Source: Strigomonas culicis
Lineage: Eukaryota; Euglenozoa; Kinetoplastea; Trypanosomatida; Trypanosomatidae
Direction of reading: 5' to 3'
Length of the DNA stretch: 13,691 nt
Assembly (NCBI GenBank): GCA_000482145.1
Contig: AUXH01000523.1
Span: forward strand, 1-13,691
This document shows, piece after piece, positions 7,401 to 13,691 of this stretch. The position numbers were made by a program, and so were the translations under genes. Below the pieces are notes generated by a model. That model had not been told where the DNA came from and ran no database searches. It saw nothing but the letters and a program-made list of their open reading frames with translations. How positions within the stretch are numbered: the stretch's first letter is position 1; the number at the start of each line of letters is the position of its first letter.

Positions 7401-7694
7401 CTCTTGTACGACCAGGACTACCTCAACTACCGCCAGAAGCTCCGCGAGATGGCCTTCATGGAGCGGCGGGACTACAGCAAGGACCTGGAGGCGGTCGACG
7501 AGAAGCAGCGGCGGGAGACGAGCGCCATGTCGGAGCTCCTCAACCGAGTCAAGCGCCTCGGCAACGAGCAGGACAACAGCTTGAAGAAGTTCAGAGAAGC
7601 GCAGGAGCGCATCGGGCGTAGTCGCCGGGACGCAGGCGGCAGCGCGGCGGCGGGGGCCGAAAACCGCACCTCCGCAACGGCGGTTCGAAAGTAG
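4470..7694 (+). CDS. Kinesin B: N-terminal motor kinesin, paralogue of kinesin A
   Basis: Predicted microtubule motor of 1074 aa, starting at the first ATG of the leader with A at -3. An 80-residue Ser/Arg-rich extension carries RRLS (14-17), RRTS (25-28) and RRAS (63-66). The motor spans about 81-546: VRVRP near 85, P-loop GQTGSGKT 242-249, switch I NDRSSRSH 398-405, switch II DLAGSE 433-438 and NEDP 540-543. An insert before helix 1 contains RRGS (179-182). Loop L5 is 48 residues (255-302) and holds a five-Glu run. L12 reads RDSNLTW (486-492). The tail is long coiled coil, then the block shared with kinesin A (about 959-1015), then a basic Ala/Ser-rich end. Alignment with kinesin A is continuous over the whole length, so this is a tandem duplication with later divergence and patchy homogenisation. 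The kinesin call is firm; cargo and polarity are unknown. Confidence 0.95.
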   Translation: MSHGPPSARGVSSRRLSNATPSSARRTSRLDMAAVHMTSTPRSQREGDGPSRSARGVLRPDGRRASTIDMITARNQVGNAMKVYVRVRPYSEREISAKMSCHSTVRIDSENPSLITVLMPQQEYRPHETYSFTRCFWSVFDSTTEVQKEAVESVLQNSLPPAVPRRPRGASVASAPLPRRGSVLETAKRELYIGAGSNPAQLVESQVKHPPYAGQAEVYEHVGKPVLLNTLDGYNGCVFAYGQTGSGKTFTMMGYAPVGERRPRSAGPPLVSETSISPTHHDSDEEEEEVVTMSDVDPREMQGIIPRLCIDLFRGLYAKREEDSSLSYRIEVSYYEIFNEKVYDLIQPKNVDLKIRNDPTTGPYMEGLTSKMVVKDEDVARIISRGILERHTAATKYNDRSSRSHAILTFNITQFFLEHEDTMRMQSKLNLVDLAGSERTGKGGAEGIEKQTGININLSLTVLGRVIDCLADLSQNKSLSVPVPYRDSNLTWLLSDSIGGNSQTSMIATISPHSINYEEMRQTLRYASRAKQVINRATRNEDPQVRQIKMLAGEVERLQQLLKEAGGSQYTNEYVHGLLVRVKQLEKKIAEEERVVGGLRALLDAAGISDPTLDENYVESTGEKAAMQTRKAMEDLKRKLEQSQISVGQLKAELDRRSNIEPEALRQLKEQLGKQVLQIATQSKQLQNYQDYVRRNAMDAVLVTVRRKEDLFFRECQSLLLSNNVSATDIIERVRLDYEREKVEQRVTHKEELAEQVKRCGEKVKEAMEQSLRQQEVLKEKHREALAQLEDRLSRNKELYEEDKKRINQEKENLRIVSQAAIEKMREQHRDELERLRTRIESELNSRNKTNNEVNALQEAHRREMDGLLDELDRLKRSREDDVSRLKNLLEAEKARRESDLMEKDRQHRIAESEMADLRRELAKVTSDRGRTEKDYEDQIRDLVTQQDQLMAVSNSVLSDWENKSTVMEADMCKLRALLYDQDYLNYRQKLREMAFMERRDYSKDLEAVDEKQRRETSAMSELLNRVKRLGNEQDNSLKKFREAQERIGRSRRDAGGSAAAGAENRTSATAVRK
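5139..5236 (+). repeat. P-loop tract identical to kinesin A
   Basis: Second copy of the 98-base block at 939-1036. Identity ends at the first residues of loop L5, where the two genes become unrelated. Confidence 0.95.
5637..5696 (+). repeat. Switch I tract identical to kinesin A
   Basis: Second copy of the 60-base block at 1503-1562. Confidence 0.93.
5746..6104 (+). repeat. 359-base near-identical tract shared with kinesin A
   Basis: Second copy of 1612-1970, with one difference at 5998. At its right end the gene stops resembling kinesin A. Bases 6090-6122 are instead identical to 11943-11975 in kinesin C (33 bases), so the sequence switches partner just after the NEDP codons. Confidence 0.95.
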
Positions 7695-8303
7695 GCTCCC
7701 TTCCGCAACGACAAGAAGGGGAAAAAGAAGGTGGGGTCGCGTGTGGCCCTTTCGCGCTGCTGCAGTGCATCGTTCCTTCTTCTTCTTCATTTGCATTATC
7801 GAAAGTATTTCGATGAGGGAAAGAGCAACGGTAGATAACTCTTTGTATCTGCCTCTCCCTCATAGTCTCACTTTCTTTTTCTTTTTAACTCTATTCTTAG
7901 TTCTCTAAATGTCACAGTGCGTGTGTAATAGAAGAATGCTGTACAGCTAGATCTCTTCTTTGGGAAAGCAACGTCAATAAGAGGAAAGAAGGGGCAAAAA
8001 AAAAAGATTGAGAAGACAATAGATTTAAACTAAAAATGGAAGTAAAACGGAAGTCATGTAGATACCTTTTAAAGGTTCACTATTATTGTTTATTTGATTC
8101 ATCAGCTCTCATGTTTTCTTTTTTTCATTTAGACTCTCTTTCTTTCATGGTTTAAGCATAAATTCGTGGTGTTGGTGTTGTTGTTTTACTTCTTTTTCTG
8201 AGCAAAGATAGTGAACCACTATTCTTTTCATTTCCATAGTTATTGTTGTTGGTTTCTGACCATTCTCTTTTTTACTGTTGAGCTCATTTATCTCACATGG
8301 CAT

Positions 8304-8317
8304 CGTTTTCCTTTTAG
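8304..8317 (+). promoter_or_regulatory. Alternative trans-splice acceptor candidate
   Basis: A short T-rich tract ends in TTTTAG, with AG at 8316-8317. It lies 17 bases before an ATG (8334) that is in frame with the downstream coiled-coil gene and has no stop in between. It is weaker than the acceptor at 8538-8539. Confidence 0.25.
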
Positions 8318-8513
8318 AAACGAGAACCGATCGATGTCTTACAAGCAAAAGAAAAAAGAAAAAATGGGCATGTTCCTTTGCACTTTTTGTATTATTGGTC
8401 TGCACGAATACTATTATGTTTTTCTTTGTTTGCCTCTTCTTTGGATGCGATATTCGCAAGCCGTCAACCGCGCTTCGGGCCTTCTTTTGCACTTGTCACA
8501 ACGCGAACTTACG

Positions 8514-8539
8514 ACCTTTTACTTCCATTCTTTTCTTAG
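8514..8539 (+). promoter_or_regulatory. Likely spliced-leader acceptor for the coiled-coil gene
   Basis: An almost pure pyrimidine tract (8514-8537) runs directly into AG at 8538-8539. The leader it defines (8540-8732, 193 nt) contains the TG microsatellite and an A-rich end but no ATG, so translation would start at 8733. Confidence 0.65.
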
Positions 8540-8611
8540 CATTGACCTTAGTGACAACAAACAAGAGAAAAAGAGTGCTGAGCATACAAAAGGATCGATT
8601 GGTTTTTCTCG

Positions 8612-8613
8612 GT

Positions 8614-8645
<32 letters not shown>

Positions 8646-8656
8646 TTGTGTGTTTC
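8612..8656. repeat. (TG)n microsatellite in the leader
   Basis: A perfect TG run (about 8619-8644, 13 units) lies inside a longer imperfect GT-rich stretch. It sits in the predicted 5' UTR of the coiled-coil gene. Confidence 0.92.
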
Positions 8657-8732
8657 ACCTGTGGTGTGGCAACAGAACATTGTGAGCTCTTCGAGAAGAA
8701 AGCAAAGAAAGAAAAAAAAGCATATCGCAGCG

Positions 8733-9812
8733 ATGACTGCGGACGCGGAAGGCCAGGCCTTCACCGCCCTGTGTGATGCCCTCATCGAACAGAACCCCAG
8801 TGACGCCGTGGTGGAGGCCGCGGTGTGCGATCTCGAGGTCGCGCACAAGAAGCACATCAACGCGATTAAGCGCGAATTCAACCAGGACCTGGACCACTAC
8901 CAGCGCGACGTGGAGGATACGAAGGCGGCTCTCGACCGCCTCCGCCGCGAGGACGGGGCGCGGTACCAGCAGGAGCTGCAGCGGCACGCGGCAGAGCACC
9001 AGGTGCAGCTCGCGCGCCTCCGGCAGACCTACGAGGGCATCATGGAGAGCCAGCAGCACGCCGGCAGCATTGTGACCTGTCTGCAGGAGACCCACCAGCG
9101 GGAGACGGCGCAGCTCCAGAGAGAGCACGAGCGGCTCGTTGCCGTGCGGGAGCGGGAGAACGCCGCGCTGCGGCGCCGCATCGACGACGACCTCAGCGCG
9201 GCGGAGGCGATGGCCTTCGCCGTGGACCGCCGCCGCCGCGCGTCGGAAGACGAGGCGGGGACCGCGCGGCGCGCCGTGGCGGAGCTGCAGTCCGCGCGCC
9301 GCCACCTGCGCTACGAATGCGGCGAGGCGATCACGCAGCTGCTGTGGCACATAGACCGCCACGTCGAGGCGAGCCGGTCGCTGCTCGAGCGCTTCGGCGA
9401 CCGCGCCGCGGGGCTGCAGCGCGCGATTGGGCGGCTGCGGGGGGTGCCGCAGGCGCAGCTGGCGGCCCTCGGCCAAACGGCGCGGGAGCTGAGTGAGGAC
9501 CATGTCAGTGCCTTCGGGGCGCTCCTTGGTGGCATGATGGAGGGGATGAACCGCATCCGCGACGCGAACCGGATGCGTGAGGCGGCACACGCGGAGCGGT
9601 TCGCCGCACTGCCGAAGGCCCCGCGCGACTCGGCCGATCCGCCGTCCTCCACGTGCACCAGCAGCCTCCGCACCAGCTTCTTGGGGTTCAGCGGCACGCG
9701 GCTGGCTGAGTACCGCCTCCGGATGTCCCTCGACAGTAGCAGCTGCCGCAGCTCCGTGTTCCAGGCCGGCGGTGGCCCGGAGGGGGCAGACGCTGTCGCA
9801 GGCGAGGAGTAG
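8733..9812 (+). CDS. Coiled-coil protein of unknown function
   Basis: I do not recognise this 359-aa protein. The ATG at 8733 is chosen because coding-type composition (GC-rich third positions) begins exactly there, the preceding 40 bases are A-rich leader, and the transcript from the acceptor at 8539 has no earlier ATG. Residues about 25-300 are charged, Ala/Arg/Glu/Gln-rich and look like nearly continuous helix or coiled coil. A less charged helical part (about 195-240) contains ITQLLWHIDRH. The last 50-60 residues are Ser/Pro-rich and probably disordered. There is no kinesin motor, no signal peptide, and no membrane segment in this reading. It lacks the C-terminal block of kinesins A and B, so it is not obviously a kinesin tail that lost its motor. 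A cytoskeletal or motor-associated role is only suggested by its position between kinesin genes. Confidence 0.8.
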   Translation: MTADAEGQAFTALCDALIEQNPSDAVVEAAVCDLEVAHKKHINAIKREFNQDLDHYQRDVEDTKAALDRLRREDGARYQQELQRHAAEHQVQLARLRQTYEGIMESQQHAGSIVTCLQETHQRETAQLQREHERLVAVRERENAALRRRIDDDLSAAEAMAFAVDRRRRASEDEAGTARRAVAELQSARRHLRYECGEAITQLLWHIDRHVEASRSLLERFGDRAAGLQRAIGRLRGVPQAQLAALGQTARELSEDHVSAFGALLGGMMEGMNRIRDANRMREAAHAERFAALPKAPRDSADPPSSTCTSSLRTSFLGFSGTRLAEYRLRMSLDSSSCRSSVFQAGGGPEGADAVAGEE

Positions 9813-10220
9813 CCCTGTGATGTGGAGCTGTGATGTTGTGTGAGTGATATCGTGCGCATAGCATGGTTTTTTGTTGTTGGTGGTGGTGTTGATGTTGCTG
9901 TTTGACAGTTTATTTTGAGTGTGTCGTTATTAGAGTGCGTTTTTTTCCAACTCTTAAATAGTAAACTGCCCTTCCTTTCATTGTGGTGCATCTGCTTTAT
10001 TGAAGGAAATATGTGGACACGCGCGTTTTACCACTCCGATCACGTACAAGTGGGACGTGTTAAGTTAAACTCTTCGTGTAGCCAATACCTCAATGTTTAC
10101 ACTCCTACTCTCCGCACGCACCATATCGGCATCTCTATCCCCTCTCTTTTTTTGTTTTCTTCTTTCTGTAGCTTTCGTTTTATTGCGGACGGCTTCACAC
10201 CGAATTTTTTTCTCAAAATC

Positions 10221-10241
10221 ACACTTTTTTTTTCCTTACAG
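10221..10241 (+). promoter_or_regulatory. Candidate spliced-leader acceptor for kinesin C
   Basis: A T run and CC (about 10223-10237) lead into ACAG, with AG at 10240-10241. The resulting leader (10242-10538, 297 nt) has no ATG. Later AGs at 10296-10297 and 10432-10433 follow weaker tracts and would give leaders of 241 and 105 nt, also without ATG. Confidence 0.5.
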
Positions 10242-10281
10242 TTAGATTGTACATAGTTTCTTTTTCTTTGTTTTTTATTTC

Positions 10282-10295
10282 TATATATATATATA
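10282..10295. repeat. (TA)7 microsatellite
   Basis: Seven TA units lie in the predicted leader region of kinesin C. A second, imperfect TA/CA run is at 10399-10417. Confidence 0.9.
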
Positions 10296-10398
10296 AGTAC
10301 ATCACTCCTTGACTATAACTACCTCACATCTCTCTTCCATCAAGAAACAGTAAATCAGAGGAAGTAAGAACCTTTTTAAAGGAAAGCAATTGCTTTTT

Positions 10399-10417
10399 TA
10401 TATATATACACATATAT
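10399..10417. repeat. Imperfect TA/CA run
   Basis: Five TA units followed by CACATATAT, then a GT-rich tract and an AG at 10432-10433. Confidence 0.8.
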
Positions 10418-10538
10418 TTTGTGTGTGTTACAGGTAGTATTCCCATATTCACGTGGCAACTGGTAGTATCATTATTACCGTTGAGCTCAATATACAAAAG
10501 GAAAAGGGGAAAAAAAACTGAGCGAAATCGATTGCGAC

Positions 10539-13500
10539 ATGACCACGCCTAGAAAGCTCACGGGGGACGAGTTCTGCGCCACAAAGGTGTTTGTGCGCAT
10601 CCGGCCGTTCAACCAGCGCGAGCGCATCCTCGGCGACATTACCCTCCGAACCGAGCAGGAGCTGCATGAGGCGGTCGTAGCACCCGCGACGGGCGCCGCG
10701 GCCCAGCTCGTTCCCACGCTACGCGTGGACGAGAAGAACCCCGCCCTCATCACGTGCCTCGACCCCAGCAAGCACTACGCGCCCAAGGACACCTATGTCT
10801 TCGAGCGCTGCTTTGGGGATCTCGTCAGCAACCGGGTGTTGGAGGATGCGACGCGGGCGACCATCACGAGCAGCGAGAAGCTGCAGACGGGGGAGGACCA
10901 GGCCCTCGTCTATGCGCACGTCGGCCACCCCGTGCTGGAGAACGCGGTGAAGGGCTACAACGGGTGCGTCTTTGCCTACGGCCAGACCGGCAGCGGCAAG
11001 ACCTTCACCATGATGGGGCCCCCGACCTTCTTCAGCACGGCCGGCAAGGGCGGCGGCGCCGGCCTGCTGAGCGACCGCGCGGCGATGGAGGACGTGACAC
11101 CGCGCCGCTCCGACGGCAGCCAGGGCAGCGGCGGTGTCACCTGCTCCGACATCAACTCGCCGTCGGAGGCCGCGCCCGACGCGGCCGCCGGCGGCAAGGC
11201 CGCGCTCAGCGACCTGTGCATGGAGGGTATCGTGCCGCGCCTCTCGCGGGAGCTCTTCAAGGCGCTCCGTGCGAAGCGCGCGAGCGACAGCTCCCACTCC
11301 TTCCGCGTCGAGTTGGAGTTCTTCGAGATCTACAACGAGCAGGTGATTGACCTCCTCGGCACCGGCCCCCGCCACACCAAGCTGCGCGTGCGCAACTCGG
11401 CCCACGGGCCGTACGTGGAGAACCTCACACGGAAGCACGTCGAGGACGAGCAGCAGATCTTCAAGTGGCTGCGGCGCGGCAACGGCGAGCGGCACACCGC
11501 CGCGACGAAGATGAACGACCGCAGCAGCCGCAGCCACGCGATCCTCACCCTTCACCTCGTGCAGATGCGGATCGAGGGCAGCGACGCGGGGTCCAAGGTC
11601 ACGAGCAAGCTCAGCCTCGTCGACCTGGCCGGCTCCGAGCGCACCGGCGCGAGTGGGGTGGGCGGCGTGCACTTCAAGGAGGCCACGAGGATCAACCTGT
11701 CGCTGACCACGCTCGGCCGCGTGATCGACGCCCTCGCGGACATTTCGCAAGGCAAGCGCGGCGCCTTCTGCCCCTACCGCGACTCCAACCTCACCTGGGT
11801 GCTCGCCGACTCACTCGGCGGCAACAGCAAGACGACGATGGTCGCCACCGTGTCGCCGCATGCGATCAACTTTGAGGAGTCGTGCCAGACGCTGCGCTAC
11901 GCCTCACGCGCGAAGCAGATCATCACAAAGGTGGTCGTGAACGAGGACCCGCAGGTGCGCCAGATCAAGATGCTCACGGCGGAGGTGCAGCGGCTACAGC
12001 GCGTCATCAACGAGGGCCTCGGCGCCGACGAGGAGTACGCGAAGCGCGAGGAGTACGTGGAGGAACTCAAGGAGCGCGTGGCGTCGCTGGAGGCGGAGCT
12101 CGAAGAGAAGTACACGGAGCTGCAGGCGACCCGCGCCGAACTCGCGGCACTGCGCGCGATGCGCAACCGCACGACCACCCCCACGGCGAAGGGCCCGTCC
12201 GCGCCGGCGAGCACGAAGGAGGTGCTCAAGCTGCGCGCCGACGTAGAGCGGCTGGAGGAGGAAAACATGATGCTCGCCTCCATCGAGGAGGAGCTGAAGC
12301 AGTCCAAGGACCGGCTCGCCACGGTGGACCGCCGGCTGCAGATGGAGCTCAAGGCCGCCGAGAAGGAGGCGAAGGCCCAGAACCGGATCATCCGCCGGCT
12401 CGAACGCGAGAACAAGGACATGGACAAGATGGCGGAGCAGCTGGCGGCGTGCACGGCGGATCTCAAGAGCTCCGAGGAACGCGAGCGGCAGCTGCTGCAT
12501 CGCATCCACCAGCTGGAGCGCGAGCGGGACGGAGAGGAAGATCCCACGGACGCCAGCGCCACCCCCTTCTCCACGCCGCGCAACGACGCCACCAGCGACG
12601 CGGGTGTCATCATCCCCACCCTCGTCATCGACAGCACCCACAAACCAGTGAACGCGAGAACCCCCAGAACGCCCAAGCCGGGGGTGCCGGAGCCGAAGGC
12701 AGTGGAGCGCGGTGTGGGGCACCTCGAGCAAACCGTCGGCGACATGCAGCAGGAGCTGAAGAAGCTCTCCGCACAGCTGAATGAGAAGGCGGATGCCTAT
12801 CGTACCTCCCAACTGGAGATCAAAAAGCTCAGGGACGCTCTCAAGACGGAAAAGCTCAGTAAGGCGGCCCTCGAGAAGCGTTTGACGGATGACCACACCG
12901 CCACCACCCGGCGCCTGACGGACCAGCTGAACGAGCTCGCACGGGTGAATAAAGACGTGAAGAAGTCCAACAAGACCCTGCAGACCATGACGGTCGACGC
13001 TGACGCCTACGCGGCGGGCCTGCTCCGCAAGCAGGAGGTTCAGTTGAAGAAACGGGCAGAGGAGGAGAAGAACACGATCCACGCCTTCTACAAGGACAAG
13101 CAGCAAACCGATCTGGCCGCGGCCGTACACCAAGCGGAGACGCAAACCACTCAGCGCCTCCAGCAAGACATGCAGCCCACCCTTGAGGCCCTCCGGACGG
13201 CACTGCAGGCAGAGAAGCAGACCAACGCCTCCCTCCGTCAGGTCCATCAAGACGAACTCAACCAGCTGCGCACCGCACTTACACAGCTCAGGGATCAAGC
13301 CGTCGCCACCGCTCGCGCGGAGGAGCGGGCAGCTCTGGACGCAGAGAAGCTGGAGATGATCACCGAGCTGTGCACTTCCCAAGAGGTCGAGATGAAACAA
13401 CTGCGTGCCGAGCTCTCGCAGGCCAAGGAGAAGGCCGTGGCCGCTGCCCGCGAGGAGGTGCGTTCCACTCTCAGTGCTGAGAAGGCGCAGGCGCTGGTCG

Positions 13501-13691
13501 AGCTACGCACCGTGCACGATGCCGAGGTGGCGCAGCTGCATGACCAGCTCGAACAGTCTAAGCACGATGCCGTGAGTACTATCGCACAAGAGCGGTCTAC
13601 GCTCACTGCTGAGAAGGCGCAGTCGCTGGCCGAGCTCCGCAAAGCGCACGATGCCGAGGTGGCGCAGCTGCGCGCCGAGCTCTCGCAGGCC
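10539..13691 (+). CDS. Kinesin C: K39-like motor kinesin with tail repeats, 3' end missing
   Basis: Predicted microtubule motor. 1051 codons are open from the ATG at 10539 to the right edge, with no stop. The motor starts almost at once (VRIRP 19-23): P-loop GQTGSGKT 148-155, switch I NDRSSRSH 326-333, switch II DLAGSE 362-367, RDSNLTW 414-420, NEDP 468-471. Unlike A and B it lacks the long insert before helix 1 and has a different stretch after switch II (HFKEATRINLSL), closer to K39 and other kinesin-3-like motors. Loop L5 is 69 residues (161-229), rich in Gly, Ala and Ser. The coiled-coil tail is broken by a Pro/Thr-rich linker (about 671-720) with STPR (678-681) and RTPRTPK (707-713). From residue 891 the tail is built of 44/45-residue repeats, still in progress at the edge. 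Leishmania K39 also combines such a motor with a long repeat tail, of 39-residue units. Total size is unknown. Confidence 0.93.
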   Translation, partial: MTTPRKLTGDEFCATKVFVRIRPFNQRERILGDITLRTEQELHEAVVAPATGAAAQLVPTLRVDEKNPALITCLDPSKHYAPKDTYVFERCFGDLVSNRVLEDATRATITSSEKLQTGEDQALVYAHVGHPVLENAVKGYNGCVFAYGQTGSGKTFTMMGPPTFFSTAGKGGGAGLLSDRAAMEDVTPRRSDGSQGSGGVTCSDINSPSEAAPDAAAGGKAALSDLCMEGIVPRLSRELFKALRAKRASDSSHSFRVELEFFEIYNEQVIDLLGTGPRHTKLRVRNSAHGPYVENLTRKHVEDEQQIFKWLRRGNGERHTAATKMNDRSSRSHAILTLHLVQMRIEGSDAGSKVTSKLSLVDLAGSERTGASGVGGVHFKEATRINLSLTTLGRVIDALADISQGKRGAFCPYRDSNLTWVLADSLGGNSKTTMVATVSPHAINFEESCQTLRYASRAKQIITKVVVNEDPQVRQIKMLTAEVQRLQRVINEGLGADEEYAKREEYVEELKERVASLEAELEEKYTELQATRAELAALRAMRNRTTTPTAKGPSAPASTKEVLKLRADVERLEEENMMLASIEEELKQSKDRLATVDRRLQMELKAAEKEAKAQNRIIRRLERENKDMDKMAEQLAACTADLKSSEERERQLLHRIHQLERERDGEEDPTDASATPFSTPRNDATSDAGVIIPTLVIDSTHKPVNARTPRTPKPGVPEPKAVERGVGHLEQTVGDMQQELKKLSAQLNEKADAYRTSQLEIKKLRDALKTEKLSKAALEKRLTDDHTATTRRLTDQLNELARVNKDVKKSNKTLQTMTVDADAYAAGLLRKQEVQLKKRAEEEKNTIHAFYKDKQQTDLAAAVHQAETQTTQRLQQDMQPTLEALRTALQAEKQTNASLRQVHQDELNQLRTALTQLRDQAVATARAEERAALDAEKLEMITELCTSQEVEMKQLRAELSQAKEKAVAAAREEVRSTLSAEKAQALVELRTVHDAEVAQLHDQLEQSKHDAVSTIAQERSTLTAEKAQSLAELRKAHDAEVAQLRAELSQA
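10953..11018 (+). repeat. 66-base P-loop block identical in all three kinesin genes
   Basis: Identical to 966-1031 and 5166-5231. It covers 22 codons from Gly-Tyr-Asn-Gly to the Met-Met-Gly after the P-loop, with no synonymous change in any copy although the flanking codons differ. Confidence 0.93.
13209..13691 (+). repeat. Coding tandem repeats of 132-135 bases in kinesin C tail
   Basis: Units begin with the codons for Ala-Glu-Lys at 13209, 13341, 13476 and 13608, giving lengths of 132, 135 and 132 bases and a last unit cut by the window edge. The first two are diverged. The last two are close: 13514-13539 and 13646-13671 are identical over 26 bases. Each unit is heptad-like helix with the pattern AEK..., HDAEVAQL, then LRAELSQA or a variant. 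The array gets more regular towards the right, as expected near a repeat array that continues beyond the window. Confidence 0.85.

Larger units (their letters stand above)
7695..8732 (+). other. Spacer between kinesin B and the coiled-coil gene
   Basis: This 1038-base T-rich spacer has pyrimidine tracts, A-rich patches and a TG microsatellite. A reading frame in phase with the next gene is open from about 8211 and has an ATG at 8334, but its composition (Phe, Tyr, Cys, then a Cys-Val run from the TG repeat) is that of non-coding DNA. AG acceptor candidates lie at 8131-8132, 8316-8317 and 8538-8539. A short inverted repeat joins 8074-8083 with 8208-8217. Confidence 0.75.
9813..10538 (+). other. 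Spacer between the coiled-coil gene and kinesin C
   Basis: These 726 bases hold no credible gene. A GT-rich patch (about 9864-9900) is followed by T-rich DNA, a good acceptor candidate (10240-10241), two TA-type microsatellites and an A-rich leader before the kinesin start. No ATG occurs between 10242 and 10538. Confidence 0.78.

Noticed and set aside
8733..9812. The coiled-coil gene as a kinesin remnant without motor
   Set aside because: It has no motor motifs, does not contain the C-terminal block of kinesins A and B, and shows only generic coiled-coil resemblance. A profile search could reopen this.

Overview
The window reads as a nuclear fragment of a trypanosomatid (Kinetoplastea). All four genes are long, intronless and on the + strand. 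Coding DNA is GC-rich with mostly C or G at third positions. The spacers (936, 1038 and 726 bases) are T-rich and low in GC, and each holds pyrimidine tracts followed by AG, the usual signal for spliced-leader trans-splicing. No promoter, intron, tRNA, rRNA, transposon or CRISPR array was recognised. The genus cannot be settled from this sequence alone.

Layout. Bases 1-94 are a (TC)n microsatellite running off the left edge. Bases 369-3533 encode kinesin A (1054 aa), 4470-7694 kinesin B (1074 aa), 8733-9812 an unrecognised 359-aa coiled-coil protein, and 10539 to the right edge kinesin C (1051 codons visible, no stop). The kinesins have N-terminal motors with intact nucleotide-binding motifs, an NEDP motif after the motor as in kinesin-3 and Leishmania K39-type proteins, and long coiled-coil tails. 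A and B are full-length paralogues that also share a C-terminal block. C is more distant, and its tail enters a 44/45-residue repeat array at the right edge.

Main observations. (1) A and B share patches that are identical or nearly so at the DNA level, including 358 of 359 bases over switch II to the neck, next to strongly diverged DNA. A 66-base P-loop block is identical in all three genes. This mosaic suggests gene conversion homogenising the catalytic core. (2) Loop L5, next to the nucleotide pocket, is expanded to 70, 48 and 69 residues with unrelated sequence in the three proteins. (3) In all three, the microtubule-facing loop L12/helix 5 reads RDSNLTW where conventional kinesin has RDSKMTR, so two basic contact residues are lost. 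(4) The first kinesin's 3' flank has two interlocking complementary segments that could form a pseudoknot or a switch. (5) The coiled-coil gene has a second AG/ATG set upstream, in frame and free of stops, that could give an N-terminally extended isoform.

The genes probably lie in one polycistronic unit, with expression set by trans-splicing and UTRs. They look like a locally expanded cytoskeletal motor family. The coiled-coil gene has no demonstrated link to the motors beyond its position.
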